DNA of 64,000 bases from Crocinitomicaceae bacterium. Lineage in GTDB: Bacteria; Bacteroidota; Bacteroidia; Flavobacteriales_G; Salibacteraceae. Numbering within the stretch: position 1 is the stretch's first letter; every line of letters begins with the position of its first letter. Where the stretch lies: positions 28,422 to 92,421 of the forward strand of contig PAME01000022.1 in NCBI GenBank assembly GCA_002707155.1. Reading direction: 5' to 3'. Made by a program: the position numbers and the translations under genes. This document shows positions 30,833 to 41,500 of this stretch, in pieces. The notes below the pieces were generated by a model. It was not told the DNA's origin and did no database searches. It worked only from the letters and a program-made list of their open reading frames with translations.

Positions 30833-31171
30833 TTATAGCTTTAGCTCCACCATTGGATCCCAATACAACTTTTTGAAGTTAATAATTTGATCATTTTCAA
30901 CTTCAATATTCTCCAACTCCAACAATTCTTGCATTCGAAAAGGAGTTTCAAAGTGATGTTTTCCTGTTAACAATCCATTTCGATTCACCACACGGTGAGC
31001 GGGAATATCTGACATAGAATGCGCTCCATTCATTGCATAACCAACCATTCTAGAAGACCTAGCCATTCCTAGATACTTTGCGATTGCTCCATAAGAGGTT
31101 ACTCTCCCTTTTGGAATCTGTCGCGCAACATCATAAACGTCTTGAAAAAAAGTATAGGTTTTTTCTTGCAC
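30833..31171 (-). CDS. Alkyltransferase-like (ATL) protein, MGMT fold
   Basis: DNA-binding half of O6-alkylguanine-DNA alkyltransferase. GRVTSYGAIAKYLGMARSSRMVGYAM is the DNA-binding helix region with the arginine finger. The active-site PCHRV is P57AHRV61 here: the acceptor cysteine is alanine, so it cannot transfer alkyl groups. ATL proteins bind O6-alkylguanine and hand it to nucleotide-excision repair. 112 aa, single domain. Starts with GTG at 31171, sharing one base with the stop of trmB (TAGTG), so translation is coupled. Confidence 0.85.
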   Translation of the reverse strand: MQEKTYTFFQDVYDVARQIPKGRVTSYGAIAKYLGMARSSRMVGYAMNGAHSMSDIPAHRVVNRNGLLTGKHHFETPFRMQELLELENIEVENDQIINFKKLYWDPMVELKL

Positions 31172-31899
31172 TAAGGAGTAAATTGAGTGTACGTAATAAT
31201 ATGCCCCCGAGCCGAAAACAGTTCTTCGTAATAGGTTTTAATAGTTAGAATTTCTTGAGTTGGGATATGCCTACCGGCTTCATTTGATTCTTTGAATCGT
31301 TCAAAATCAGCTCCATATAAATCTGGAGTACTGAGCAATTTTTTGTATCCATGTTCAATAATTTCTTGTTGTATAAACTCATATAAAAAACTACTATCTG
31401 TTTTTAAATGAATTACTCCTTCTGGTTTTAGAAACTTCCTGTAACGATCTACAAACATTTTACCGCTAAGTCTTTTTCGAGCCCTATTTTCCTTCTCCTG
31501 CGGATCTGGAAAAGTGATCCAGATTTCATCAATCTCGTCTTTTGCAAAAAAGGCCGTTATAAAGTCAATTCTTGTTCTTAGAAAATGGACATTTAACAAG
31601 TCCTCTTCTATGGCTTCTTTTGCTCCATACCATATACGATTACCCTTTATATCTATTCCAATAAAATTTTTTTCAGGAGATAACTTACCCATTCCAACTG
31701 AATACTCCCCCTTTCCGCAACCAAGTTCTAGAATTATAGGGTTATTATTTTTGAATACTTGCTTACCCCAGTTTCCGGCCAAAGAATGCGTCTTTCCAAC
31801 TCCTCTTTTACGATCAAAAACCTCATCCATTAATGGCTCCGTAACATTCGAAAAAGCCTTAGTATCGGAAAAACGCAGTAGTTTTTTCTTTTTACCCAT
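31171..31899 (-). CDS. trmB: tRNA (guanine-N7-)-methyltransferase TrmB
   Basis: SAM-dependent methyltransferase making m7G46 in tRNA. LELGCGKGEYSVGMGKLSPEKNFIGIDIKGNRIWYGAKEA binds SAM; WITFPDPQEKENRARKRL is the catalytic/tRNA-binding signature. 242 aa. The N-terminal KKKKLLRFSDTKAFSNV is the usual basic extension in Bacteroidota. Two bases separate it from the upstream SDR gene. Confidence 0.92.
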   Translation of the reverse strand: MGKKKKLLRFSDTKAFSNVTEPLMDEVFDRKRGVGKTHSLAGNWGKQVFKNNNPIILELGCGKGEYSVGMGKLSPEKNFIGIDIKGNRIWYGAKEAIEEDLLNVHFLRTRIDFITAFFAKDEIDEIWITFPDPQEKENRARKRLSGKMFVDRYRKFLKPEGVIHLKTDSSFLYEFIQQEIIEHGYKKLLSTPDLYGADFERFKESNEAGRHIPTQEILTIKTYYEELFSARGHIITYTQFTP

Positions 31900-31901
31900 T
31901 A

Positions 31902-32597
31902 TCAGTACTTAGGATTAATTGGTTTTATTTCAAACTCTTCAACCAACCCATTGCTTTTTATAGCCATTAAAACTCCATTTGCTACATCTTCTGGTTGAAC
32001 AAAATCATCAACAGGAGCATCAAGTCCATCCCAACTTGCAGTATTCGTTGAACCTGGTAGAATCGCAGTTACTTTAACATCATAATCTCTTAGTTCACTT
32101 CGCAAAATTTTGGTGTAGCTATACAATGCTTGCTTACTCAATGAATAGGAAACAGCTCTTTTACGCATTTTTTTACTAAGAACGGAACAGATATTTATAA
32201 TGTGACCAGACTTTCTTTTTTTAAACTCAGGCAAAAAGGGTTGTGTCAATCGCATTGCGCTGAAAAAGTTCACGTTAAACATATTCATCAGTCCATTTTC
32301 ACTCAAATCATCAAGGCTATCTTCTTCATAAACACCAACATTGTTTACTAGAATATCAATGTCTCCCCAGTAATTCAAAAAGGTTTCCGCAAAGTTTCTT
32401 GTTTCATGTTTTTGAGAAAAATCAACTGACTTTGTAATTACCTCAATATTGGGATAAATTGCTTGAATTTCCTTTCTCAAAAAATCCAATTCTTCGAGGT
32501 TTCTGGCACCTAAACCCAAGTCGTAACCTTCATTTGCCAAAGCGAGCGTAATCGCTTTTCCTATTCCTTTAGTGGCCCCAGATACTATAGCTTTCAT
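31902..32597 (-). CDS. Short-chain dehydrogenase/reductase
   Basis: Classical SDR: the nucleotide-binding glycine motif is SGATKGIGKA (6-15), NNVG is at about 85-88, and catalytic Y151xxxK155 lies in SYSLSKQAL. The serine (S138 in NICSVLS) is in place. The track from NINPKY back shows no membrane part. 231 aa. Substrate cannot be told from sequence. First gene of an SDR-trmB-ATL run. Confidence 0.85.
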   Translation of the reverse strand: MKAIVSGATKGIGKAITLALANEGYDLGLGARNLEELDFLRKEIQAIYPNIEVITKSVDFSQKHETRNFAETFLNYWGDIDILVNNVGVYEEDSLDDLSENGLMNMFNVNFFSAMRLTQPFLPEFKKRKSGHIINICSVLSKKMRKRAVSYSLSKQALYSYTKILRSELRDYDVKVTAILPGSTNTASWDGLDAPVDDFVQPEDVANGVLMAIKSNGLVEEFEIKPINPKY

Positions 32598-32721
32598 TAC
32601 TTCTTTTTAGTTTATCAAATAAACAAAACAATCGCGGGTTAGCTTAGAGAAATTCTTGAAGTATTTTTTATTGTCTATTTTCTCTGAAATTGACAATATT
32701 TGATTTGGAATTTGCTCCATT

Positions 32722-33825
32722 TTGAATAATCAGAAACAAAATACTAGATTAAAAAAAGTGCTCTTTGGAGTATTGAATTGGGGGCTAGGACATGCGACAA
32801 GAAGCACTCCACTTATTCAACACTTAACAAACAGTGGTGTTGAGGTTGAAATTGCATCAGATGGATTAGCATTGGCGTATTTGCAACAAGAATTTCCTGC
32901 CTTAAAATTTCACAAGTTAAAAGGTTATGATATTCAATATTCAACTAATAAAAACCTGCTTTTACTTGCCCTTCTTTGCCAAATTCCAAAACTAAAAATT
33001 GCAATAGCCAGCGAACAAAAGAAGGTCAAGGAAATTTTATCTAAAGACAGTTTTGATTTAATTCTGTCGGATAATAGATATGGCTTTCGGTCTTTGGAGG
33101 TAAAAAGCTTTCTAATTAGCCATCAACTAAAATTGATAACACCTCCAATTTTTAAAGGAGTAAATAACGTGCTTTTAAAATACCAAAAAGGCTTTAAATC
33201 TATTTTTATTCCAGATTATGCAAATCAAGAAAAAAAACTGAGTGGGAAGTTATCAGAGACCAATTTACCGCACCATTTTATTCATCCAATTATTGCTTTC
33301 AGTGAACCCGTAGCAATTACGTCTGTGAAAGATATTGATTATTTAATCATCCTTTCTGGTCCTGAGCCTCAACGAACATTGCTCGAAAGAAGACTAATAG
33401 AAATAATCCCTTTAAAAGAAATTAAAGTGGTTTTAATTCGAGGAACTGAGCAACCTTTCTCCGAAAAATCCAATATAGAAACACACAATTTAGTGCAGCG
33501 AAATGAATTGGAAAAGCTAATTTATAGAAGTAAAAAATTGATTTGTCGTTCTGGGTATTCTACCATTATGGATATGCATTTTCTGCAAATCCCATGTATA
33601 CTAATCCCTACTCCTGGTCAAACTGAACAGGAATATTTGGCTGAACTATTACTGGACGACCCAAGCTTTTTAGTTACACAGCAACACCTATTGACTTCAA
33701 AAATCTTTGACTGGGAGCCAAAAAAAACAATGCAAAAAAAGCCTTTCCTTGCCCAGAAACTGGTCAATAGAAAGGCTTTTGAAGATGCTTTGTTATTAGA
33801 AGGGTTTGTTATGCCAACATCGTAA
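32722..33825 (+). CDS. Glycosyltransferase, GT-B fold (MurG/GT28-like)
   Basis: KVLFGVLNWGLGHATRSTPLIQHLTNSGVEVEIASDG is the N-terminal acceptor domain of MurG-like GT-B enzymes. The C-terminal donor domain has YRSKKLICRSGYSTIMDMHFLQIPCILIPTPGQTEQEYLAELL, as in GT28. About 367 aa. No ATG is available: TTG at 32722 is the best start, with GTG at 32758 an alternative just before LFGVLNW. The last 17 bases overlap the 3' end of pdhC on the other strand. Substrate unknown. Confidence 0.78.
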   Translation: MNNQKQNTRLKKVLFGVLNWGLGHATRSTPLIQHLTNSGVEVEIASDGLALAYLQQEFPALKFHKLKGYDIQYSTNKNLLLLALLCQIPKLKIAIASEQKKVKEILSKDSFDLILSDNRYGFRSLEVKSFLISHQLKLITPPIFKGVNNVLLKYQKGFKSIFIPDYANQEKKLSGKLSETNLPHHFIHPIIAFSEPVAITSVKDIDYLIILSGPEPQRTLLERRLIEIIPLKEIKVVLIRGTEQPFSEKSNIETHNLVQRNELEKLIYRSKKLICRSGYSTIMDMHFLQIPCILIPTPGQTEQEYLAELLLDDPSFLVTQQHLLTSKIFDWEPKKTMQKKPFLAQKLVNRKAFEDALLLEGFVMPTS

Positions 33826-35053
33826 CGGGATTCTCCACAAACTGTTTGAAAGTCTGTAAGAACAATGCCCCACTGGCACCATCAACTGTTCTGTGGTCAC
33901 ACGTCAAAGTAACCTTCATTACGTTTCCAACAGCTAATTCACCATTTCTTACCACTGGTTCTTGTTTGATTGCCCCAACTGCTAGAATACATGATTCAGG
34001 TGCATTCAGAATTGAAGTAAACTGTTCAATTCCAAACATTCCAAGGTTAGATACAGTAAATGTGTTTCCTTGAAGTTCCTCTAATGATATCTTTTTCTCT
34101 TTTGCTTTTCCTGCAAATTCTTTTACTTCAGCTGATATACCTGAAAGCGACTTTTGATCTGCAAACTTCACTACAGGCACAAGCAACCCATCTTCAACTG
34201 CCATTGCAACTCCAATGCTTACATGATCGTTTTGACGAACACTTTTAGATTCTTCTATCCAAGAGGTATTCACATTAGGATGAGTTCTTAATGCTGAAGC
34301 AACTGCTTTAATTACGATGTCATTAAATGAAATCTTAACTTCAGACACTTCGTTTAAGCTCTTTCTTGCCGCGATCGTATTATCCATGTCTAAAGAAATG
34401 GTTAAGTAGAAATGAGGCGCACTAAACTGATTACTAGTTAAACTCTTAGCAATTGATTTTCTCATTTGAGAAGCTGGCACATCCGTATACGACTCTTTAG
34501 CACTTTGACCAACAGAGGAAGAAGCTGCAGGAGTATAATTATCGATATCCTTTTTAACAATTCTTCCACCATCTCCAGAACCAGATACAGAAGAGAGGTT
34601 GATTCCTTTCTCTTCTGCTAATTTCTTTGCCAACGGACTTGCTTTAAGCCGCTCATTCATAGAAGGAGTTGAGTCAGAAACAGGAGCTGATTTAGTCTCC
34701 TCTTTAGTTTCTGTTTGACTTTCTACCTCAGGCTTATCCTCTTTTTCGACTTCTGCGGGAGCTTCCGCTTTCGCATTGGACGATTCGGCATTTAATATTT
34801 CAGAAATATCTTCACCTTTCTCTCCTAATATGGCTAAAATTCCATCAACAGGGGCAACAGCTCCTTTTTCAACACCAATATGCAATAAAACTCCATCTTG
34901 AAACGACTCAAATTCCATTGTAGCCTTATCGGTTTCGATATCTGCTAAAAGTTCGCCCGATTCAACGCTATCTCCAACTTTTTTATGCCACTCCGCAACT
35001 ACACCTTCTTCCATGGTGTCACTTAGTTTGGGCATTCTTACTACTTCAGCCAT
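33809..35053 (-). CDS. pdhC: Pyruvate dehydrogenase E2, dihydrolipoamide acetyltransferase
   Basis: Core of the pyruvate dehydrogenase complex; transfers acetyl from lipoamide to CoA. An N-terminal lipoyl domain has the lipoylated lysine in IETDKATMEFES (about residue 44), then an acidic/Ser/Pro linker (90-130), a peripheral-subunit-binding domain (ASPLAKKLAEEKGINLSSVSGSGDGGRIVKKDI), and the acyltransferase core with catalytic DHRTVDGASGA near the C-terminus. 414 aa with a single lipoyl domain. Three bases after pdhA. Confidence 0.93.
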   Translation of the reverse strand: MAEVVRMPKLSDTMEEGVVAEWHKKVGDSVESGELLADIETDKATMEFESFQDGVLLHIGVEKGAVAPVDGILAILGEKGEDISEILNAESSNAKAEAPAEVEKEDKPEVESQTETKEETKSAPVSDSTPSMNERLKASPLAKKLAEEKGINLSSVSGSGDGGRIVKKDIDNYTPAASSSVGQSAKESYTDVPASQMRKSIAKSLTSNQFSAPHFYLTISLDMDNTIAARKSLNEVSEVKISFNDIVIKAVASALRTHPNVNTSWIEESKSVRQNDHVSIGVAMAVEDGLLVPVVKFADQKSLSGISAEVKEFAGKAKEKKISLEELQGNTFTVSNLGMFGIEQFTSILNAPESCILAVGAIKQEPVVRNGELAVGNVMKVTLTCDHRTVDGASGALFLQTFKQFVENPVTMLA

Positions 35054-35056
35054 AGT

Positions 35057-36055
35057 TTAATCTGTTACAAATGGATAATCCTCTTCAACGTATACATCTT
35101 TATATAATTCTGATGCTTCTGGCATAGCAGATTCTTCAGCAAAAGTTACTGACTCATCAACCATGTCTTTTACGTTTTGTTTAATTTCTTCTAGTTGCTT
35201 TTCGGTTGCGTACTTTTTTGTTTTAATAATTTCAAGCACCTTTTCAATTGGATCTTTTGACTGCCATTCTTTAACCTCATCTTTAGCTCTATATTTTTGA
35301 GGGTCAGACATTGAGTGGCCTTTGTATCTATAAGTTCTAATATCCAATAAATAAGGACCATTTCCTTTTCTACAATGAGTAGAAGCGCGTTCGATGGCAT
35401 CATGAACAGCTTCAACAGTCATTCCGTCAACAGACTCTGATGGCATCTCGTAGCTATCACCTATTTTTGACATATCAGTGACGTTTGTAGTTCTTTCCAC
35501 TGAAGTCCCCATTGCATAGTTATTATTCTCGATGATAAAAACTACCGGAATTTTCCAAATCATTGCCATGTTAAAGGTCTCATGCAATGCACCTTGCCTA
35601 GCTGCTCCGTCTCCAAAAGAACAAAAAGTTACATTATCATTTCCTTTGTACATATCGCCAAACGCGATACCAGCTCCCATAGGTATTTGAGCACCTACAA
35701 TGCCGTGGCCACCCATAAAGTTTAATTCTTTACTGAACATGTGCATCGAACCTCCTTTGCCCTTAGAGCAACCAGTTGATTTTCCATACAACTCAGCCAT
35801 CACATACTTTGGGTGCAACCCTAATCCTATTGGATGAACGTGATCTCTGTATGCCGTAATGTGTTTATCGCCTTTTTTACTGCCCGATACGGTTCCGGCT
35901 ACCACAGCCTCTTGACCTATATACAAGTGGCAAAAACCACCAAATTTTTGTTGGATGTACAATTGACCACACTTCTCCTCAAATTTACGCATGAGTAGCA
36001 TAGATTCGTACCATTTTAAGTATTGGGTCTTAGTGAATTTTGTTTGTTTTGCCAT
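35057..36055 (-). CDS. pdhA: Pyruvate dehydrogenase E1 component, alpha subunit
   Basis: ThDP-dependent decarboxylase subunit. The ThDP motif is GDGAARQGALHETFNMAMIWKIPVVFIIENNNYAMGTS, and the regulatory-loop region YRYKGHSMSDPQKYR is intact. 332 aa. The beta subunit is not adjacent and must be encoded elsewhere. The operon pdhA-pdhC has its own upstream -7 element (TAAATTTG, - strand). Confidence 0.93.
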   Translation of the reverse strand: MAKQTKFTKTQYLKWYESMLLMRKFEEKCGQLYIQQKFGGFCHLYIGQEAVVAGTVSGSKKGDKHITAYRDHVHPIGLGLHPKYVMAELYGKSTGCSKGKGGSMHMFSKELNFMGGHGIVGAQIPMGAGIAFGDMYKGNDNVTFCSFGDGAARQGALHETFNMAMIWKIPVVFIIENNNYAMGTSVERTTNVTDMSKIGDSYEMPSESVDGMTVEAVHDAIERASTHCRKGNGPYLLDIRTYRYKGHSMSDPQKYRAKDEVKEWQSKDPIEKVLEIIKTKKYATEKQLEEIKQNVKDMVDESVTFAEESAMPEASELYKDVYVEEDYPFVTD

Positions 36056-36080
36056 GTTACTATTCTTCGTTTGCGTTGAG

Positions 36081-36088
36081 CAAATTTA
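36081..36088 (-). promoter_or_regulatory. Candidate -7 element for pdhA-pdhC
   Basis: TAAATTTG on the - strand (36088-36081) followed by CTCAACGC, 26 bases before the pdhA ATG. Perfect TAnnTTTG; no clear -33. Confidence 0.45.
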
Positions 36089-36146
36089 TATAATTAGGTC
36101 TTTAGCTCAGAACTAAATATCGATAGTTATAAAAACCTTTGAAACC

Positions 36147-36632
36147 TTAGCTTTTCAAGCCTTTACTTGAAAATCTAAATGGCAACAGTTGCTTTACTCC
36201 ATTGGTTTTAATTACTCCGGCATCAGACCCCATAATTACAGAAATAGCTTGCTTGGAAATTTCTTCATATTCGGCAATTACTTGTCGACAAGCGCCGCAA
36301 GGTGAAACTACCTCATCAACTATGAAGTTTTTAGAATACGCATAAATGGCTACTGATTCAATTTTTTGTTTTGGATATGAGGAGTGTGCTGAAAAAAGGG
36401 CGACTCGCTCTGCACACAGTCCTGACGGATAAGCTATGTTCTCTTGATTTGTACCAAGAATAACTTTCCCATTCTCTAATCGAACAGCAGCGCCTACATT
36501 AAAACCAGAATAAGGCGCGTAGGCATTTTGACTAATTCTTTTTGCTTCAAGAAATAATACTTTATCTATATCCGATAATTCAGAAGCATTTGAGTATTCT
36601 TCAAATTCGCATTCTATGACCTGCTTTTTCAT
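36147..36632 (-). CDS. cdd: Cytidine deaminase
   Basis: Zinc enzyme deaminating cytidine and deoxycytidine for pyrimidine salvage. YAPYSGFNVGAAVRLENG binds substrate, PSGLCAERVALF holds the first zinc Cys and catalytic Glu, and VSPCGACRQVIAEY the other two zinc cysteines. 161 aa, homotetrameric form. Its ATG overlaps the stop of ispF by four bases (ATGA). Confidence 0.93.
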   Translation of the reverse strand: MKKQVIECEFEEYSNASELSDIDKVLFLEAKRISQNAYAPYSGFNVGAAVRLENGKVILGTNQENIAYPSGLCAERVALFSAHSSYPKQKIESVAIYAYSKNFIVDEVVSPCGACRQVIAEYEEISKQAISVIMGSDAGVIKTNGVKQLLPFRFSSKGLKS

Positions 36633-37114
36633 GCTTCAGATTTATAGACCAATGCAACGGCATAGGCTTTAACCCCCTCTTCTCTTCCAACGAAACTCAA
36701 TTTTTCACTAGTGGTAGCTTTAATAGATATCTCGCTGGTATTAACAGAAAGTAACGGAGCCATAGTTTTTTGCATTTGCTCAATATGAGGATTTATTTTT
36801 GGCTGCTCCATTACTATTGTCGCATCTATATTTCCTAGCCGGTATCCATTTTTATTTAAGATATAACCTACCTCTTTAAGTAGTAGCTTACTGTCTGCTC
36901 CTTTAAATTTTGGATCAGTATCTGGAAAATGGTACCCTATATCTCTAAGATTAGCTGCTCCTAAAATGGCATCGCAAATGGCGTGAATTAAAACGTCCGC
37001 ATCTGAGTGTCCTACTGTCCCTAAATGGTATTCCAGCTTTATTCCACCTAGCCAAAGCTCTTCACCCTGCGATAACTGGTGAATATCATACCCAAAGCCT
37101 ATTCTGAAGTTCAT
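36629..37114 (-). CDS. ispF: 2-C-methyl-D-erythritol 2,4-cyclodiphosphate synthase
   Basis: Fifth step of the MEP isoprenoid pathway. GFGYDIHQL carries metal ligands D10 and H12, GHSDADVLIHAICDAILGAANLRDIGYHFPDTDPKFKGADS is the family signature, and the C-terminal IKATTSEKLSFVGREEGVKAYAVALV binds CMP. 161 aa. The ATG begins directly at the porV stop, and it overlaps cdd by four bases, so porU-porV-ispF-cdd may be one transcript. Confidence 0.95.
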   Translation of the reverse strand: MNFRIGFGYDIHQLSQGEELWLGGIKLEYHLGTVGHSDADVLIHAICDAILGAANLRDIGYHFPDTDPKFKGADSKLLLKEVGYILNKNGYRLGNIDATIVMEQPKINPHIEQMQKTMAPLLSVNTSEISIKATTSEKLSFVGREEGVKAYAVALVYKSEA

Positions 37115-38491
37115 TTATGCACCTCCACCAGCAGCACCACCAGCAGGAACTGCAGAACCTGATTTATCTTCATTAAAGTTGAAGATTAGAGTGAATCTGA
37201 GGGTATTTTGAAGCGGAGATTGAACTCCTCGCTGTCCAAAATATGCTGGTATTAAATATGAAAAGTCTAAACCAAGCACTTTATATCTTAAACCGGCACC
37301 TAAGGTGAAGTATTTTCTATTTCCCTTCAACTCATGCTCCCAAAAATATCCCGTTCTTATCGCAAATAAATCATCGTACCAATATTCTAGACCTGTTCCG
37401 AAGTTTATCTCTCTCATCTCCTCTCTGAAAACACTTCCTTGTTCAATTTCGTAAGTTCCATCGCCTGTTATAATGGCATCTCCATTTTCATCGCGAATCA
37501 CATTTCCTGGAGCATCACCAAATGAACCAACCATTCCTTCAACAACGGGACGATTTGGGTCTTTGCCCGCTCCAATAACAAAATTATTGCCCTCAGTAAC
37601 GAAGTTTCCATTTGCGTCTCTCAAGTACGTTGGAGGTGTTGGAACTAGCAATTTATTGAAGTCCGTATGAATTGAAATCTTATTATACTTATCTATGTGA
37701 TAGGTAAATCGGGGTCCAATTCTTAAATTAATTGGCAGAAAATCTTTTTCAGTAGAATTTGAATACGAAACCTTACCGCCAATATTGTTTATAGACATTC
37801 CAGCTGCCCATTCTGCTTTTCTATCACCAAGTTTAAACTTCTCCGATTGATAATACAAGGAGATATCCGATGCAACTGTTTGACCAGGCTTTGTATCTGC
37901 ACCAGCCACGGTAATGCCACCAGTAAGGTTTGAATGAATATATTTAAAACTAACTCCCCCTGAAAAATTATCTGAAAATTTAGCAGCAACACTTCCGTTT
38001 ATTGCAAATTCATTTGGCCTAAATTGAGTTAAGTTAGCACCAGTGTTATCGGTAAATTGAATATCGCCAAGACTGAAATATTTTATACCTCCACCGAAGG
38101 TTATAATTTTATTAAGGTTGTAAAAAAACGTGAAATAACTCAAACTAATGTCAGGTACTAAGTTCCTTAACCAAGGCGTATAGCCCATTGCAAAACCATA
38201 TTTCTCATCAATGAATGCAAGTTTTGAAGCATTCCAGTGCATAGCATTAATATCTGGACTTGTCGCAACTCCAGCATCACCCATCGCGCCATGCCGAGAA
38301 TCAGGCGATATTAATAAAAAAGGAACCGCAGTGGTTATAGTATTCAATCTGGCCTCATCAGCCTGTGAACCGTTGATTTCTCCAGTTGATATAGTTCCTT
38401 GACTTACTTGACCAGAAGAAGTATAACCCAAAACGGTTAGTACTCCAGCAATTAGTAAAGCGACTAAATTGTTCTTTTTTATAATTTCCAT
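37115..38491 (-). CDS. porV: Type IX secretion outer-membrane shuttle protein PorV (LptO)
   Basis: FadL-like beta-barrel that collects T9SS cargo from the SprA channel and delivers it to PorU. Signal peptide MEIIKKNNLVALLIAGVLTVLGYTSSGQ, then the family signature FLLISPDSRHGAMGDAGVATSPDINAMHWNASKLAF, and barrel strands to LRFTLIFNF. The C-terminus ends in a short Gly/Ala tail (PAGGAAGGGA). The ATG at 38491 is preferred over the track's 38506 because the signal starts there. 458 aa. Directly downstream of porU. Confidence 0.93.
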   Translation of the reverse strand: MEIIKKNNLVALLIAGVLTVLGYTSSGQVSQGTISTGEINGSQADEARLNTITTAVPFLLISPDSRHGAMGDAGVATSPDINAMHWNASKLAFIDEKYGFAMGYTPWLRNLVPDISLSYFTFFYNLNKIITFGGGIKYFSLGDIQFTDNTGANLTQFRPNEFAINGSVAAKFSDNFSGGVSFKYIHSNLTGGITVAGADTKPGQTVASDISLYYQSEKFKLGDRKAEWAAGMSINNIGGKVSYSNSTEKDFLPINLRIGPRFTYHIDKYNKISIHTDFNKLLVPTPPTYLRDANGNFVTEGNNFVIGAGKDPNRPVVEGMVGSFGDAPGNVIRDENGDAIITGDGTYEIEQGSVFREEMREINFGTGLEYWYDDLFAIRTGYFWEHELKGNRKYFTLGAGLRYKVLGLDFSYLIPAYFGQRGVQSPLQNTLRFTLIFNFNEDKSGSAVPAGGAAGGGA

Positions 38492-38528
38492 AATAAAAGT
38501 CTGCAAATATAAGGTTTGTCACCTTTAC

Positions 38529-41500
38529 TTAATGCAGTATTACAAGTTTCTCAAACTTATCGGCAATATCGCCATTGGGTGATTTAACGTATACTTTATA
38601 GACATAAACACCCTTCCCTATTTTATCTCCAAAATCATCCAACCCATTCCAATTAATTGGCCCTAATCTAAACCCTTTTGAATTATAGTTACCATCAATT
38701 GTCTTAACCACTTTACCCGAAATAGTAAACACTTGTATTCTGACAAACAAATCCTGATTAGGATGATTGTGCTCTAAATAGAAGTCGGTATTTGTAGTGA
38801 AAGGGTTGGGGTAATTTAGCACATGGTCAAGAGCTAGTTCCTCACTTTGAGAAACAACAAAGGCAATATCAGCAGTTGAAGAGTTATTATATACATCCCA
38901 TGCCTTTAATTGGAGCGTGTGATTTCCTTCGCTTAAATCAGATAGAGGATAATTAACTACCCCTTTTTGATACGAGTTTAATTCCGTCTCATAATATTCA
39001 TTTAAAACAATTTGATCTACTGTATTAGCATCAATAGTTGCCGCTATATCGTGCCCCACACCACTGCCTGTGGTATTAATACCGTTTAAATCAAATAATT
39101 TAGCGTAAATGTTAGGACTTTCGTCAGTCATTCCTCCATTAACAAAAGTGCTATCGTTCATAAACAAATTTATTTGAGGGCCTAGTTTATCTTCAGCAGC
39201 TTTCGGATTTTTACCGCCAACGACAGCTGACATATCAAATCCATTTGCGTCGACAATACCATTATCTGCATAAAAACTAATTTTACCCAAGCCATAACTA
39301 TAATCAATATCTTTAGGTACAACAAATGAGAAGGAAAACTTTCCGTCTTTTACTGAAGCCTTTCCTCGAAACAAAACACTGGTTCTCACCTTAAAATCTA
39401 ATGCTCCTCTTTGGACATCATCATTATTTAATGTTTTGAGATTCTTTTCTTTGTCAAATACGGTGGGATAAACAATTCCATTAAAATCCTTTAGTAGCTC
39501 GTTTGTTTTCCGATTTCTAACCTCGCCTGTTATTGTAACTAAATCTAGGGCTCGTATTGTATCCGGAATTGATGTTGCCACCACTTTTTCTTGAGGGTAA
39601 GCAAGGCGAACCGCTGGATCTCCTAATAATGCGAAAACCCTGCTGTTTAAAGATGTTTGAACGGCTTTTGTTAATCGAGCTAAATCGCCCAATCTTGGGT
39701 ATTCGTCGTATTCATCGTAAGCAACTTCATTAAATTTTTGAGCAAGTGCAAAGTTTGGAGTAGAATATACCAATCTAGTGGTCGTTAGCAAAGCTATTCC
39801 ACCTCCATCTGGATTTAAGAAAACAAATTCGCCTGCGGATGTTCTTTTAGGGTCATCAAACCTGCTAAATTCGCATGTTGCGGTAATTAGCAGTGGCATG
39901 TTATTAATGTTATCCCATTTGTTAATTTGAGATACTTCTAAAATTCTTTCATGCGCCCAACCCAACTCACCGCCGTGACCTAAATAATTCATGGTAAGAG
40001 ACCCCCGCTGAACAGCATCATCAACTGCTTTATTAACATCAGGATATCTGTGTCCGCCCGGTGTTGCACGCTGAGGATAGGCATCAGCCAATACTTTAAC
40101 TACATTATATCTTGGAAAAACAGTATCAACTTCAGTTGAAAGTTTATCCACTTGTATCATATGGCTATTTCGATCTTCATCATCGGCAATAAAAGTCAAT
40201 TTATTTCTCCATGGGCCAAATGAAGCATCGCTGTAATAGTTTCTAACCTTGGTTACAGCATCAGAGGCTTGTCGGGCAGTTTTCACAGGAAACCGTCCTA
40301 CTCCAACTTCCATAATCCCTTCGGTAATAGAGCCACTATAATCTGGAGATAAATACCCAATGTAGTCATCAGTCGCTATTGACGAAGTGGGTGATAAAGA
40401 TTCAACAGTTTGATAAATCGGAATGTAATTCGTATTGCCTGAAACACGATTTTTAAAATCATACGATGCATCACCAAAAAGCAAAACATAGCGAGGTCCT
40501 GTAGTATTTTCAGCGGTCTCTTTTAAAAATCTAAGGTAATTTTTAATGGCAGACAGGTCTTGTCGGCCGCCACTGAATTCATTATAAACTTGCCTAATGT
40601 CAACGACGATAGTAGTCAGTTCATCTGCATCTCTGTGCAGTTCAGCTAGCTCTTCAGCCTGACCAAAAAATTCGTTCGGAGAAATTATTACCATATCAAT
40701 AGGGCTGGAAGGTCTCAAATGCAAGTCCTGGTTATCAACTATAGAAAAGTTTGAAGGAACCTTCAAATTATTAGGATCAAAGACAATATACTCACTGGTA
40801 TCTCCTCCTCTTGAATTAAACCGGGCTTTGCCGTTTGATAAGGAAAACTGAACATTTTTAGGACTCAATGGGGTACTGATATTCCAAATTTGCACATCTG
40901 CTCTTGGAGCAGCTAGCTCATAGCTAAAATTGTTTGCTTGGTTAAATGTTGAAATATTTCGGAAAGCCATCTGACCTCCAGAAAACGTCAAACTTCTTTT
41001 ACAGTTTACCATAACTTTATCCAACCAAGCCTGAGATTCGCCATTGACTTTTGAAAAGTCTAGAAAAACGGAAATTTTACTTCCAGTTGGTTTTCCACTA
41101 AAAGAAAAGCTATTATAAATAGCGTACTTATCCGTATAATCACCACTTACACTTCCCCCATTATAGCTGCCGTTACCTATAGAGCCTGCAGATGCTGTCA
41201 AGGTACTATTTGAATTTAGTGAACGAACCGCTGAATTAACTCGAACCGTTGCATCTTTTGTCCTTATGATGTTTGGGAAATTAAAATCAATCGAATAGGC
41301 TGTTGTTGCATTAAAGTGCTCCCCAAACCATATTCTACCACTTGAAATAAGGTTTGTATTTTCCAACTCATGCACATCATAATCATCAAAATCATTGATA
41401 ATAGATCCCCCTGCTGCAGAAAGTTGATTGGTTATTGCAGGAACTACAGCAGATGAGTTAAACGAAATAAAGAAATAACTGGAGTCAGAGTAGATATTAT

